DNA from: Bordetella genomosp. 9
GTDB taxonomy: Bacteria > Pseudomonadota > Gammaproteobacteria > Burkholderiales > Burkholderiaceae_B
Assembly: GCF_002119725.1 (NCBI RefSeq)
Contig: NZ_CP021109.1
Span: forward strand, 3,782,001-3,846,000
Length of the DNA: 64,000 nt
Direction: 5' to 3'
Below are positions 35,728-47,030 of this stretch, one piece after another (within the stretch, counting starts at the first letter, position 1; the number at the start of each line of letters is the position of its first letter). The translations under genes were made by a program, and so were the position numbers. The notes under the pieces are model-generated. The model did not search any database, was not told where the DNA came from, and saw only the letters and a program-made list of their open reading frames with translations.

Positions 35728-37230
35728 ATGACCGCCATGGCCGAACGCGCGCCGAGCCGCGCCGACGCAGCGCTGGAAGCGGACGACCTGTCCGCCTTGC
35801 TGAAAAAGGAGTTCAAGCCCAAGACCGAGCAGGCGCGTGAAGCGGTGGAGCATGCCGTGCGCACGCTGGCGCACCAGGCGCTGGAGAACAGCGGCGTCGC
35901 CGTGTCCTCGGACGCCTATCGCACCATCCAGGCCATCATCGCGGAAATCGACCGCAAGATGTCCGAGCAGATCAACCTGATCATGCACCACGCCGAATTC
36001 CAGCAACTGGAAGGCGCATGGCGCGGCCTGCATTACCTGGTCTCCAACACCGAGACCGACGAGCTGCTCAAGATCAAGGTGATGTGCGTGTCCAAGCAGG
36101 AGCTCGGGCGCACGCTCAAACGTCACAAAGGCGTGGGCTGGGACCAGAGCCCCATCTTCAAGCGCGTCTACGAAGAGGAATACGGCCAGTTCGGCGGCGA
36201 GCCGATCGGCTGCCTGGTGGGCGACTACTATTTCGACCATAGCCCGCCGGACGTCGAGCTGCTGGGCGAGATGGCGCGCATCGCCGCCGCGGCGCACTGC
36301 CCGTTCATCGCGGGGGCCTCGCCCAGCGTCATGCAGATGGACTCCTGGCAGGAACTGGCCAATCCGCGCGACCTGACCAAGATCTTCACCAACACCGAAT
36401 ACGCCGCCTGGCGCAGCCTGCGCGAATCCGAGGACTCGCGCTACCTCGGGCTGGCAATGCCGCGCTTCCTGGCGCGCCTGCCCTATGGGGCGCGCACCAA
36501 CCCGGTGGACGAATTCGACTTCGAGGAAGACACCGACGGCGCCAATCACGACCGCTACACCTGGGCGAACTCGGCGTACGCCATGGCCGCCAACATCAAC
36601 CGGTCCTTCAAGCTGTACGGCTGGTGCACCTCCATCCGCGGCGTCGAATCGGGCGGCGCGGTGGAGAACCTGCCGTGCCACACCTTTCCGACCGACGACG
36701 GCGGGGTCGACATGAAGTGCCCGACCGAAATCGCCATCAGCGACCGGCGCGAGGCCGAGCTGGCCAAGAACGGGTTCATGCCGCTGGTGCATCGGAAGAA
36801 CTCCGATTTCGCTGCCTTCATCGGCGCGCAGTCGCTGCAGAAGCCGCACGACTACTACGACGCGGACGCCGCCGCCAACGCCAAGCTGTCGGCCCGGCTG
36901 CCCTATCTGTTCGCGTGCTGCCGCTTCGCGCATTACCTGAAATGCATCGTGCGCGACAAGATCGGCTCCTTCCGCGAGCGCAACGATATGGAGCGCTGGC
37001 TGAACGACTGGATCATGAACTACGTGGACGGCGATCCCGTGAACTCGTCTCAGGAGACCAAGGCGCGCAAGCCGCTGGCCGCCGCCGAGGTCCAGGTGCA
37101 GGAGGTGGAGGACAACCCCGGCTATTACGCAGCGAAGTTCTTCCTGCGGCCGCACTACCAGCTGGAGGGGCTGACGGTTTCGCTGCGGCTCGTATCGAAA
37201 CTGCCTTCGCTCAAGCAGAACGAAGGCTGA
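35728..37230 (+). CDS. tssC: T6SS contractile sheath large subunit TssC
   Basis: 500 residues. Features include INLIMHHAEFQQLEGAWRGLHYLV, PIGCLVGDYYFDH and the C-terminal DNPGYYAAKFFLRPHYQLEGLTVSLRLVSKLP, the ClpV-linked sheath core. ATG 35728 has GGAG at good spacing; the ATG 12 bases upstream (35716) lacks a ribosome-binding site. The 178-bp gap to hcp carries two hairpins. Confidence 0.97.
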   Translation: MTAMAERAPSRADAALEADDLSALLKKEFKPKTEQAREAVEHAVRTLAHQALENSGVAVSSDAYRTIQAIIAEIDRKMSEQINLIMHHAEFQQLEGAWRGLHYLVSNTETDELLKIKVMCVSKQELGRTLKRHKGVGWDQSPIFKRVYEEEYGQFGGEPIGCLVGDYYFDHSPPDVELLGEMARIAAAAHCPFIAGASPSVMQMDSWQELANPRDLTKIFTNTEYAAWRSLRESEDSRYLGLAMPRFLARLPYGARTNPVDEFDFEEDTDGANHDRYTWANSAYAMAANINRSFKLYGWCTSIRGVESGGAVENLPCHTFPTDDGGVDMKCPTEIAISDRREAELAKNGFMPLVHRKNSDFAAFIGAQSLQKPHDYYDADAAANAKLSARLPYLFACCRFAHYLKCIVRDKIGSFRERNDMERWLNDWIMNYVDGDPVNSSQETKARKPLAAAEVQVQEVEDNPGYYAAKFFLRPHYQLEGLTVSLRLVSKLPSLKQNEG

Positions 37231-37245
37231 CCGCGCCGCAGGGCC

Positions 37246-37303
37246 CTCCGGCATCGCCGGAGCGGCGGGCCGATCGCCTCGGCCGGGCTCCCAAGTGTTT
37301 TTT
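37246..37303 (+). promoter_or_regulatory. Tandem hairpins between tssC and hcp
   Basis: A 7-bp stem CTCCGGC/GCCGGAG with a 3-base loop (37246-37262) is followed by a 6-bp stem GGCCGA/TCGGCC (37268-37284) and then a run of six T (37298-37303). The T-run is 13 bp beyond the second stem, so it is not a classical terminator. It may cause partial termination or stabilise processed mRNA ends. Confidence 0.45.
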
Positions 37304-37408
37304 CATCGCCGATTCCGCCGGGTTCGTCTCGCGCAGAAGGCCCGCGGCTTGGCTTTTTTTCGAGAACGCAGCACTTTTTTGACTGGGATTCAGTTTAGGA
37401 GAGGGATT

Positions 37409-37897
37409 GTGGCTGTTGATATTTTCATGAAGATCGACGGAGCCAATGGCGAGTCGAAGGACGCCAATCACAAGGATTGGAGCGACGTGCTGTCGTTTTC
37501 GTGGGGCGCCACGCAACCGGGCAATCTTTCGAGCGGCGGCGGCCTGGGCGCGGGCAAGGCCAGCTTCAACGACCTGCACGTGGTCGCGCGCATCGACAAG
37601 GCAGCCCCGGCGGTGATGAAGCACTGCGCCAGCGGCAAGCACCTGAGCATGGTGCAGCTGTCCATGTGCAAGGCCGGCGGATCGCAGGTCGAGTATTCCA
37701 AGATCACCCTGGAGGACGTGCTGGTGTCTTCCGTGCAACTGACCGGCGACGGCGGCTCGGAGTCGGGCGTCATCGTCAACTACGCCTTCCAGGCGGCCAA
37801 GGTGAAGCAGCAGTACTGGGAGCAGACCGACCAGGGCGGCAAGGGCGCCGAAACCCTGGTGGCCTGGGACATCAAGCAGAACAAGGAAGTCGGCTGA
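37409..37897 (+). CDS. hcp: T6SS inner tube protein Hcp (TssD)
   Basis: Forms the hexameric tube rings that are fired with the spike, 162 residues. Family features: VDIFMKIDGANGESKDANHKDW, SFNDLHVVARIDKAAPAVMKHC and the C-terminal YWEQTDQGGKGAETLVAWDIKQNKEV. The start is GTG at 37409 with AGGAG seven bases upstream; the longer frame would add an unrelated basic tail. Confidence 0.96.
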   Translation: MAVDIFMKIDGANGESKDANHKDWSDVLSFSWGATQPGNLSSGGGLGAGKASFNDLHVVARIDKAAPAVMKHCASGKHLSMVQLSMCKAGGSQVEYSKITLEDVLVSSVQLTGDGGSESGVIVNYAFQAAKVKQQYWEQTDQGGKGAETLVAWDIKQNKEVG

Positions 37898-37901
37898 TCC
37901 C

Positions 37902-38717
37902 ATGACGACCGGCGGCTTTGCCCTGCGCTCGGGCAGCCTGGCGCAGCACCTGGACGCGGTCTCCGCGCAGATCCGCCGCCATCCCGGCGACGCGGATCTG
38001 CGCGCGCGGCTGTTCCAGCTGCTGGCCGTGCAGGGCGAATGGGAGCGCGCGGCGGAACAGATCCGCCTGTGCGCCGAACTGAATCCGCAGTCGGCGCCCA
38101 TGGCGCTGACGTACGACCGCGCCATCGCCGCCGAGCGGCGGCGCGAGACCGTGCTGGCCGGCCAGGCCGAGCCGCACGTTCCGGGACCGCGGCCGGCCTG
38201 GCTCGACATGCTGCTGGATGCGCTGCGGCATGACGCGGACGCGCCGACGGCGGCCAGCGAGTTACGGGGCCGCGCGTTCGACGCGGCCCAAACCGCCGCG
38301 GGGACGCTGTCCTGCGCGGGATACGAGACGCCAGCGGCGTTCAACTGGATCGCCGACGGCGATAGCCGTCTCGGTCCCGTCTTCGAATTCATCCAGGACG
38401 CGAACTATGCCTGGCTGCCCTTCTCGCACGTGCGGCAGGTGCGCCTGCTCCCGCCCGAAGGCCTGAGCGATGTGCTGTGGGCGCAGGCGGAAGCGACCCT
38501 GGCCGATGGGCGCGTCCTGCACGTGCTCGTGCCGGCCCGCTATCCGGCCCCGTCCGGCGTGCGTACGGCCGACCAGGAAGAGGCCGTGAAGCTCGGCCGC
38601 CTGACGCAGTGGACGCCGCTGCATGACGATACCTATGCCGGCGTGGGCCAGAAGATGTGGGTGACGGACCAGGGCGAGTACGGGCTGCTGGATATCCGCT
38701 TGCTGGAGCTTGCCTGA
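37902..38717 (+). CDS. tagJ: T6SS accessory protein TagJ (ImpE/SciE family)
   Basis: 271 residues. N-terminal helical repeats (QIRRHPGDADLRARLFQLLAVQGEWERAAEQI) and the ImpE core (FNWIADGDSRLGPVFEFIQDANYAWLPF; RYPAP; WTPLHDDTYAGVGQKMW). ImpE proteins bind the sheath subunit TssB in some systems. It starts 4 bp after hcp and its stop overlaps the tssE start. Confidence 0.93.
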   Translation: MTTGGFALRSGSLAQHLDAVSAQIRRHPGDADLRARLFQLLAVQGEWERAAEQIRLCAELNPQSAPMALTYDRAIAAERRRETVLAGQAEPHVPGPRPAWLDMLLDALRHDADAPTAASELRGRAFDAAQTAAGTLSCAGYETPAAFNWIADGDSRLGPVFEFIQDANYAWLPFSHVRQVRLLPPEGLSDVLWAQAEATLADGRVLHVLVPARYPAPSGVRTADQEEAVKLGRLTQWTPLHDDTYAGVGQKMWVTDQGEYGLLDIRLLELA

Positions 38718-39319
38718 TGGGCCACAGCGAGTCCGACGCCCTGCACGCGCGCGTCCCTGCCGGACCGGCTGCCCGCGCCAGCCGCGCGCCGGGCCAGCAC
38801 GCGCTGAGCGCGGACGAGCGCGCCGCGCGGGACCGCCTGCAGCCTTCCCTGCTGGACCGGCTGATGGACGACGCGCCGCACCAGCGCGAGGAACCGCGCG
38901 AATCGGCGATGCTGACCCACGCCCAGTTGCGCCAGGTCGTGCTGCGCGACCTGCGCTGGCTTCTGAACACCGTCAGCCTGGAGAGCACGGACGATCTGTC
39001 CGCGCACCCGCACGCCGCCGCATCCGTGGTGAACTTCGGCGTGCGCGCGATGGCCGGCAAACGCATGTCGGAGATCGACTGGATCGACGTCGAGGATGCC
39101 CTGCGGCGCGCCATCGCCGCCTTCGAGCCGCGCATCCTGGACTCCTCGGTGGAGGTGCGCTGCGTCACCGACACGGGGACGCTGGAACATCACAACGTGC
39201 TCAGCCTGGAGATCAAGGGCATGCTGTGGTGCGTGCCGCATCCCCAGGAATTCCTGTTCCGCACCGATATCGACTTGGAAAGCGGCCACATGGACCTGCG
39301 CGACCTGGGAGGCGGCTGA
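38717..39319 (+). CDS. tssE: T6SS baseplate protein TssE
   Basis: 200 residues, gpW/gp25-like baseplate wedge component. Features: LQPSLLDRLMDD, LRQVVLRDLRWLLNTVSL, SVVNFGVRAMAGKRMSEIDW and IAAFEPRILDSSVEVRC. An N-terminal extension of about 40 residues precedes the core. ATG 38717 overlaps the tagJ stop (TGATG), and its own stop overlaps tssF the same way. Confidence 0.95.
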   Translation: MGHSESDALHARVPAGPAARASRAPGQHALSADERAARDRLQPSLLDRLMDDAPHQREEPRESAMLTHAQLRQVVLRDLRWLLNTVSLESTDDLSAHPHAAASVVNFGVRAMAGKRMSEIDWIDVEDALRRAIAAFEPRILDSSVEVRCVTDTGTLEHHNVLSLEIKGMLWCVPHPQEFLFRTDIDLESGHMDLRDLGGG

Positions 39320-41220
39320 TGGACGCCCGGCTGCTCGACTACTACAACCGCGAACTCGTCTATCTGCGCGAACTCGGCGCGGAATTCGCGCAGCAATATC
39401 CCAAGGTGGCCGGCCGCCTGGCCATGCATGCCACCGAGGTCGCCGACCCCTATGTGGAACGGCTGCTCGAAGGCTTCAGCTTTCTGAGCGCCCGCATCCA
39501 CATGAAGATGGATGCCGAATTCCCCCGCTTCACGCAGCGTCTGCTGGAGGTCGTCTATCCCAACTACCTGGCGCCCACGCCCGCCATGGCGGTGGTGCGC
39601 TTCGACCCCAGCATGAACGAAGGCACGCTGGCGGGCGGCTTCGACCTGCCCCGGGGCACGCTGCTGCGGGGCAAGGTGCCGCGCGGCGAACAGACGCCGG
39701 TGGAGTTCATGACCGGCCATGCGGTGCGGCTATGGCCGCTGCGGGTGGCCGAAGCGTCCTTCGGCGGACCGCCGCAAGACCTGCCGCTGGCCCGCCTGGG
39801 CTTGGGCGGCCGCGCCGCCCGCGTGCTGAGCGCGCTGCGCCTGCGCATCGAAGTGTGCGGCGGCGTGCGCCTGGAGGACCTGGATCTGGACCGCCTGGTG
39901 TTCTACCTGAACGGCCAGGACCTGCAGATGCAGCGGCTGCTTGAAATCGTCATGGGCCATACGGTGGCCGTGCTGGCCCACGACAGCGCGCGCCCCACGG
40001 CCTGGATACACCGCTTGCCGGCGGATGCCGTGCGCCACGAAGGTTTCGGCGACGACCAGGCGCTGCTGCCCGCCGACAGCCGCGTCTTCCAGGGATATCG
40101 CCTGCTGCAGGAATACTTCGCCTTCGCGCGGCGCTTTCTGTTCTTCAGCGTGAACGGCCTGAAACACGGATTGCGCACGGCGCCCCGCGACGGCAAGCCG
40201 CCGGAGACGCGCGCCTTCGATCTGACGCTGCTGTTTTCCGCGGCGGCGCCCGAACTGGAAGGCGCGATTTCCGCGGAGAACCTGCCGCTGCACTGCGTGC
40301 CGGTAATCAACCTGTTCCCCAAGCGCGCGGACCGCGTGGCCATCACGCCGCGCACCTCGGAATACCACGTGGTGGTGGACCGCACCCGGCCGCTGGACTT
40401 TGAAGTCTTCGCCGTCACCGGCGTCACCGGTCACGCTTCCGCAGAACGGCCGGAGCAGACCTTCCGTCCTTTCTACGGCTCGGTGTTTTCGGACCCTGAC
40501 GACTATGGCGCCTACTACGCCGTGCGGCGCGAGCCGCGCCTGGTTTCCGATACGGCGCGGCGCAATGGCACGCGCACCGGCTACACGGGCAGCGAGGTCT
40601 ATCTGTCGCTGGTCGACCGGCACGAGGCGCCGTTTTCCGGCGAGCTGCGGCACTTGACGCTGGAGACGCTATGCACCAATCGCGACCTGGCGGTGCTGAT
40701 GCCGCTCGGTACGCAGACCGACCTGACACTGCGGATTTCCGCGCCGGTTGCGTCCATCAAGGTGCTGCACGGCCCGACCCGGCCGCATCCGGCGCTGGCC
40801 GAGGATGCCGCCGCCTGGCACTTGATCAGCCACCTCGGCCTGAACTACCTGAGCCTGACGGACCTGGACGAGGAAGCCGGCGCGCAGACGCTGCGCGAAA
40901 TGCTGACGCTGTACGCCAACCTGGCCGATCCGGTGGTGCGCAGGCAGATCGCCGGCGTGCGCCACGTGCGGGCCACGCCCATGCATCACCGCCTGCCCGT
41001 GCCCGGGCCCATCGTGTACGGCCGGGGCGTGCGCATCGACCTGGCCGTGGACGAGGCGGCCTTTTCCGGCATCAGCCCCTATTTGTTCGGCGCCGTGCTC
41101 GAAAAATTCTTCGCGCGGCACGTCTCGATCAACGCGATGTCGGAGCTCGCGCTGTCCACGCTGCAGCGGGGCGAAATCGCCCGCTGGAAACCGCGCATGG
41201 GCGCCCGTCCGGCCGTATAG
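39319..41220 (+). CDS. tssF: T6SS baseplate protein TssF
   Basis: 633 residues, the expected size. Opens with LLDYYNRELVYLRELGAEFAQQYPKVAGRLAM and has FPRFTQRLLEVVYPNYLAPTPAM; the C-terminal region contains VYGRGVRIDLAVDE and EKFFARHVSINAMSE. With TssG, TssE and TssK it forms the baseplate wedges. The start overlaps the tssE stop (TGATG). Confidence 0.96.
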   Translation: MDARLLDYYNRELVYLRELGAEFAQQYPKVAGRLAMHATEVADPYVERLLEGFSFLSARIHMKMDAEFPRFTQRLLEVVYPNYLAPTPAMAVVRFDPSMNEGTLAGGFDLPRGTLLRGKVPRGEQTPVEFMTGHAVRLWPLRVAEASFGGPPQDLPLARLGLGGRAARVLSALRLRIEVCGGVRLEDLDLDRLVFYLNGQDLQMQRLLEIVMGHTVAVLAHDSARPTAWIHRLPADAVRHEGFGDDQALLPADSRVFQGYRLLQEYFAFARRFLFFSVNGLKHGLRTAPRDGKPPETRAFDLTLLFSAAAPELEGAISAENLPLHCVPVINLFPKRADRVAITPRTSEYHVVVDRTRPLDFEVFAVTGVTGHASAERPEQTFRPFYGSVFSDPDDYGAYYAVRREPRLVSDTARRNGTRTGYTGSEVYLSLVDRHEAPFSGELRHLTLETLCTNRDLAVLMPLGTQTDLTLRISAPVASIKVLHGPTRPHPALAEDAAAWHLISHLGLNYLSLTDLDEEAGAQTLREMLTLYANLADPVVRRQIAGVRHVRATPMHHRLPVPGPIVYGRGVRIDLAVDEAAFSGISPYLFGAVLEKFFARHVSINAMSELALSTLQRGEIARWKPRMGARPAV

Positions 41221-41275
41221 ACATCGTGAACAGCATCAACATGAACCCGCAGCATTGCCGATAGGAAAAGCCGCC

Positions 41276-41935
41276 ATGAACGCCGCCACCGCCGCCCGCC
41301 GCCTGCCCGCCTACGACCCGGTCCACCTGATCGGACGCGTGATCGCGCACGAAGAAGGCGACGGTTACTGCGTGGATTGCGACGGCTTCGCGTGGCGGGC
41401 GCGCCGCGCCGCCAGTTGCCTGCTGGTCCCGCAGCCGGGCGACGTGGTTCTGATCAGCGGCCCCGACGCCGGCCGCGTCTACCTGATCGCGGTGCTGGAA
41501 CAGGCGGATGCCGGCCATACGCGGCTCGAAGTGGCCGGCGATGCCGTGCTTGCCGCCACCGCGGGCAGCCTGGCGCTGGAGAGCGCGAAGGAAGTCGCGT
41601 TGCAGGGACGCGAGGCCGTGCGCATCGAGACCGGGGAAATGTCGGTGCGTGCGCGCGAAACCCGCTGCGTCGCCGAGCGCATGCGCTACGTCGCCACGGA
41701 ACTGCAGGCGACCGTGGGCGCCACGCGCCTCGTCGGCAAGTCCTACGAGGCGGTGCTGGACCGGCTGCAGCTCATGAGCCGGCTGAGCTTTCGCACGACG
41801 GAGGAAATCGAACAGGTGCGCGCCGGCACCCTGGATTACCAGGCCGAACAGGCTGCCCGCGTCCATGCCGAGTACACGCTGGTGACGGGCGGCGAATTGG
41901 TGAAAGTCGATGCCAGGCAAATCCACATGGGCTGA
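41276..41935 (+). CDS. DUF3540 T6SS-associated protein
   Basis: 219 residues. N-terminal beta-rich part (HLIGRVIAHEEGDGYCVDCDGF, LLVPQPGDVVLISG) followed by short repeated beta-strands (LAATAGSLALESAKEVALQG; IETGEMSVRARETR) that resemble the VgrG/gp5 needle. The DUF3540 assignment is from recognition of this pattern. ATG 41276 has AGGAAAAG upstream. It lies between tssF and tssG, while such genes are usually found with vgrG, DUF2169 and DUF4150 genes, which here are in the divergent operon. Confidence 0.8.
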   Translation: MNAATAARRLPAYDPVHLIGRVIAHEEGDGYCVDCDGFAWRARRAASCLLVPQPGDVVLISGPDAGRVYLIAVLEQADAGHTRLEVAGDAVLAATAGSLALESAKEVALQGREAVRIETGEMSVRARETRCVAERMRYVATELQATVGATRLVGKSYEAVLDRLQLMSRLSFRTTEEIEQVRAGTLDYQAEQAARVHAEYTLVTGGELVKVDARQIHMG

Positions 41936-43007
41936 TCCCGCGCGTCCTGCCGCGCCGCCCCTGCCGGACGCCTTCTGGCGCCGGCTGCAGGACGCGCCCT
42001 ACGCGCACGATCTGTTCAATACCCTGCGCTGGATCGATGCGCGGGCCGGCGCGCGTGCGCCATTGGGCCGGGACGCGCTGCCCCGCAACGAGCCGGTGCG
42101 GTTGCGCCAGGAGCCGTCGATGGCCTTCGCGCCATCGACGCTCGCGGGCGCCCGCGCCCCGGAAGCGGGCCGGCCGCCGGAGCTGTCCATCTACAGCTTC
42201 GGGCTGTTCGGCCCCAACGGTCCGCTGCCCCTGCACCTGACCGAGCATGCGCGCGAACGCATCCACCATTTCCGTGATCGCACGCTGGCGGCGTTCGCCG
42301 ACATCTTCCATCACCGGCTGATCCTGCTTTTCTACCGGGCCTGGGCCGACGCGCAGAGCACGGTCAGCCTGGACCGCGGCGAGGAACGTTTTACCCGCTA
42401 CGTCGCGAGCCTGCTGCACATGGGGCAACCCTCCATGCGCCGGCGCGATGCGGTAAGCGACCACGCCAAGTACCACATGGCCGGCCATCTGCTGCGGCAA
42501 ACGCGCAACCCCGAAGGCCTGAAGCACATCCTGCAGTCGTACTTTCGCGTGCCGGTGCGCATCCGCGAATTCGTCCCGCAGTGGATCCGGCTGGCGCCGG
42601 CGCAGCGGCTGGCCCTGGGCGGCGCCATGGGGCTGGGCCGCGACACCGTTCTGGGCGCGGCGGTGCGCGACGCGCAGCACAAGTTCCGCATCGAGCTGGG
42701 CCCGCTCGATCTCGAGACCTACCGCGGTTTCCTGCCCGGCGGACGGCGCGCCCGCCAGCTGACGCACTGGGTGCGGCACTACACCGGGCGCGAGTTCGCG
42801 TGGGACGTGCGGCCCGTGCTGCGCGCCAGCGAGGCGCGCGGCGTCAGGCTGGGCGATCCGCAACCGCTGGGGCTTGCCGCCTGGCTCGGCCAGCGGCGGC
42901 CGGCGCAGGGCGACGCCCGCGACCTGCTGCTCGATTACGAAAGCCGCGAGCGGACCGATCGCGTCCCCGCGCCCTTCCAACCTTCCACCCCGGAGATCAT
43001 GCAGTGA
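41910..43007 (+). CDS. tssG: T6SS baseplate protein TssG
   Basis: 365 residues. Features: DAPYAHDLFNTLRWIDARAG, PSMAFAPSTL, SFGLFGPNGPLPLHLTEHARER, HRLILLFYRAWADAQ and YFRVPVRIREFVPQW. It overlaps the DUF3540 gene by 26 bp. The ATG at 41910 gives normal family length. Baseplate partner of TssF. Confidence 0.95.
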   Translation: MPGKSTWADPARPAAPPLPDAFWRRLQDAPYAHDLFNTLRWIDARAGARAPLGRDALPRNEPVRLRQEPSMAFAPSTLAGARAPEAGRPPELSIYSFGLFGPNGPLPLHLTEHARERIHHFRDRTLAAFADIFHHRLILLFYRAWADAQSTVSLDRGEERFTRYVASLLHMGQPSMRRRDAVSDHAKYHMAGHLLRQTRNPEGLKHILQSYFRVPVRIREFVPQWIRLAPAQRLALGGAMGLGRDTVLGAAVRDAQHKFRIELGPLDLETYRGFLPGGRRARQLTHWVRHYTGREFAWDVRPVLRASEARGVRLGDPQPLGLAAWLGQRRPAQGDARDLLLDYESRERTDRVPAPFQPSTPEIMQ

Positions 43008-43015
43008 GGCACGAT

Positions 43016-43522
43016 ATGTTCTACGACGGCCAGGTGCTGGACTGGCCGGGCCATGGGAAGTTCCGCGCCACCAGCGGGCTGCCCGGCCACCAGATGCCCG
43101 GCGACTATTGCGTGCCCGACAGCGGGCCGATACCGCCGGGCCTGTACAAGGTGCTGCTGACCGACCGCGGCCAGGCCGCGGACGACGGCCGCGACCTGTG
43201 CGCCCTGAAGCCCGCCTGGGGCGTGCAGGCGATTCCGCGCGGCGCGGCCGCGGGCGACTGCGAACCGTACTGGGCGAATTGGGGCTGGAACCGCGCCCGC
43301 ATGGAGCCCGCGGACGCGGCCACGCGCAACCGCTGCGCACCGGTCCGCGGCGGCTTCTACCTGCACGATTCGGTCAAAGGCTTCAGCCATGGCTGCATCG
43401 AAGTGGAAGGCCGCATCTTTCCGCTGCTGCGCACCTACGCGCGCAGCAGCAACCGCAACGCGATGATCCTGAAGGTCGAGTACGTCCCGGGCCGCGCCAC
43501 GTACGGAGGCACGCGTGTCTGA
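43016..43522 (+). CDS. Probable T6SS effector, L,D-transpeptidase-like (DUF2778/Tlde1 type)
   Basis: 168 residues, no signal peptide. The C-terminal half has H117-x6-Ser124-His125-Gly126-Cys127 followed by IEV, the catalytic pattern of L,D-transpeptidases. N-terminal MFYDGQVLDWPGHGKFRATSG and GPIPPGLYKVLL fit DUF2778, the family of the Salmonella T6SS effector Tlde1, which alters peptidoglycan of target cells. ATG 43016 has GAGG at good spacing; GTG 43004, overlapping the tssG stop, is an alternative. A secreted protein gene overlaps its 3' end and is the likely immunity gene. Confidence 0.82.
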   Translation: MFYDGQVLDWPGHGKFRATSGLPGHQMPGDYCVPDSGPIPPGLYKVLLTDRGQAADDGRDLCALKPAWGVQAIPRGAAAGDCEPYWANWGWNRARMEPADAATRNRCAPVRGGFYLHDSVKGFSHGCIEVEGRIFPLLRTYARSSNRNAMILKVEYVPGRATYGGTRV

Positions 43523-43910
43523 GTTCCGTCGCGCGATAACGGTCCTGACGCTGGCCGCCGTCTCGGCCCTGCCCTGCCTGCCCGCGCAGGCCGCGGGCAG
43601 CCTTACCGTGGAGAACGGCCTGGCCGCCTGCATGACGGTGCAAACCGGCGCCCGCACGACGGCGCATGGCACGACGCTGCTGGACGTAACCCTGGATATC
43701 CGCAAGCCCATCGGCGAATGCGGCTGCACGTCGGCCATCGTCGCCTATGCCGCCTACGCAAATGCCGAAGGCGGCGCGCGCAGCCTGCTGCTGCAAGGAC
43801 GCATAGGCGCGCGCAAATCCGGGCCGATCAGCCTGCCGCTGGCCGCAGACGCCACGCTGATCGGCGACCGGCCGGCGACGCTGTCCCTCGGCTGCGCGGC
43901 GCCGGACTGA
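43515..43910 (+). CDS. Probable periplasmic immunity protein for the transpeptidase-like effector
   Basis: 131 residues with a signal peptide (about 1-27, hydrophobic TVLTLAAVSALP, cleavage near AQA). The mature part is about 104 residues and has four Cys, two as CGC. The start is GTG at 43515, with GGAGG five bases upstream, and it overlaps the effector gene by 8 bp. Immunity to peptidoglycan-targeting effectors must be periplasmic, which fits. It may belong to DUF2195, which I associate with DUF2778 partners, but this needs a profile search. Confidence 0.75.
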   Translation: MSEFRRAITVLTLAAVSALPCLPAQAAGSLTVENGLAACMTVQTGARTTAHGTTLLDVTLDIRKPIGECGCTSAIVAYAAYANAEGGARSLLLQGRIGARKSGPISLPLAADATLIGDRPATLSLGCAAPD

Positions 43911-43979
43911 TTCGCGCCGCAGGCGCCAGGCGATCCTTCCTCCACACCGACACGCACCCTTTTCAACGTTCCAGCCAAC

Positions 43980-46603
<2,624 letters not shown>

Positions 46604-46607
<4 letters not shown>

Positions 46608-46981
46608 TGAAAAGGTTCCGGACCTTACTGATTTTCCTGCCCGTAATCGCCGCGCTGGGCGGCTGCGCCGGTCCCACGCCGGCTGCCCGGCAGGCGCTGC
46701 AGCAAGTGCGCGACGACTACGCGGCCGGCGACTACGGCGGCGTGATCCGCGCCGTGGCCACCTCCGACGAACTGGCGCGGGCGCCGGACGCGCTGCGCGT
46801 CGAGGCGTTGAAGCTGCAGTCGTTCAGCTACTGCGCAAGCCGGTACACGCGCCTGTGCGAGGACGGCTTCGTGCGCATTCTGCGCATCGATCCCGATTTC
46901 CGGCTGGCGCCGAACGAGGCCGGCCACCCGATGTGGGGGCCGGCCTTCGAGCGGGCGCAGACGATGGCCAGGGCGAGCTGA
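46604..46981 (+). CDS. tssQ: T6SS-associated lipoprotein, TssQ family
   Basis: 125 residues. A lipoprotein signal ends in LGGC (Cys near residue 21), followed by a short helical repeat region (ARQALQQVRDDYAAGDYGGVIRAV; LKLQSFSYCASRYTRLCEDGF). Matches the pattern of TssQ-family lipoproteins seen in this T6SS type. The start overlaps the clpV stop (ATGA). Probably outer-membrane attached near TssJ. Confidence 0.78.
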
Positions 46982-47030
46982 ACGCCGCGGCCTTCATGTA
47001 TCACCGCTTCATGGTCCAGGACGTTATCGC

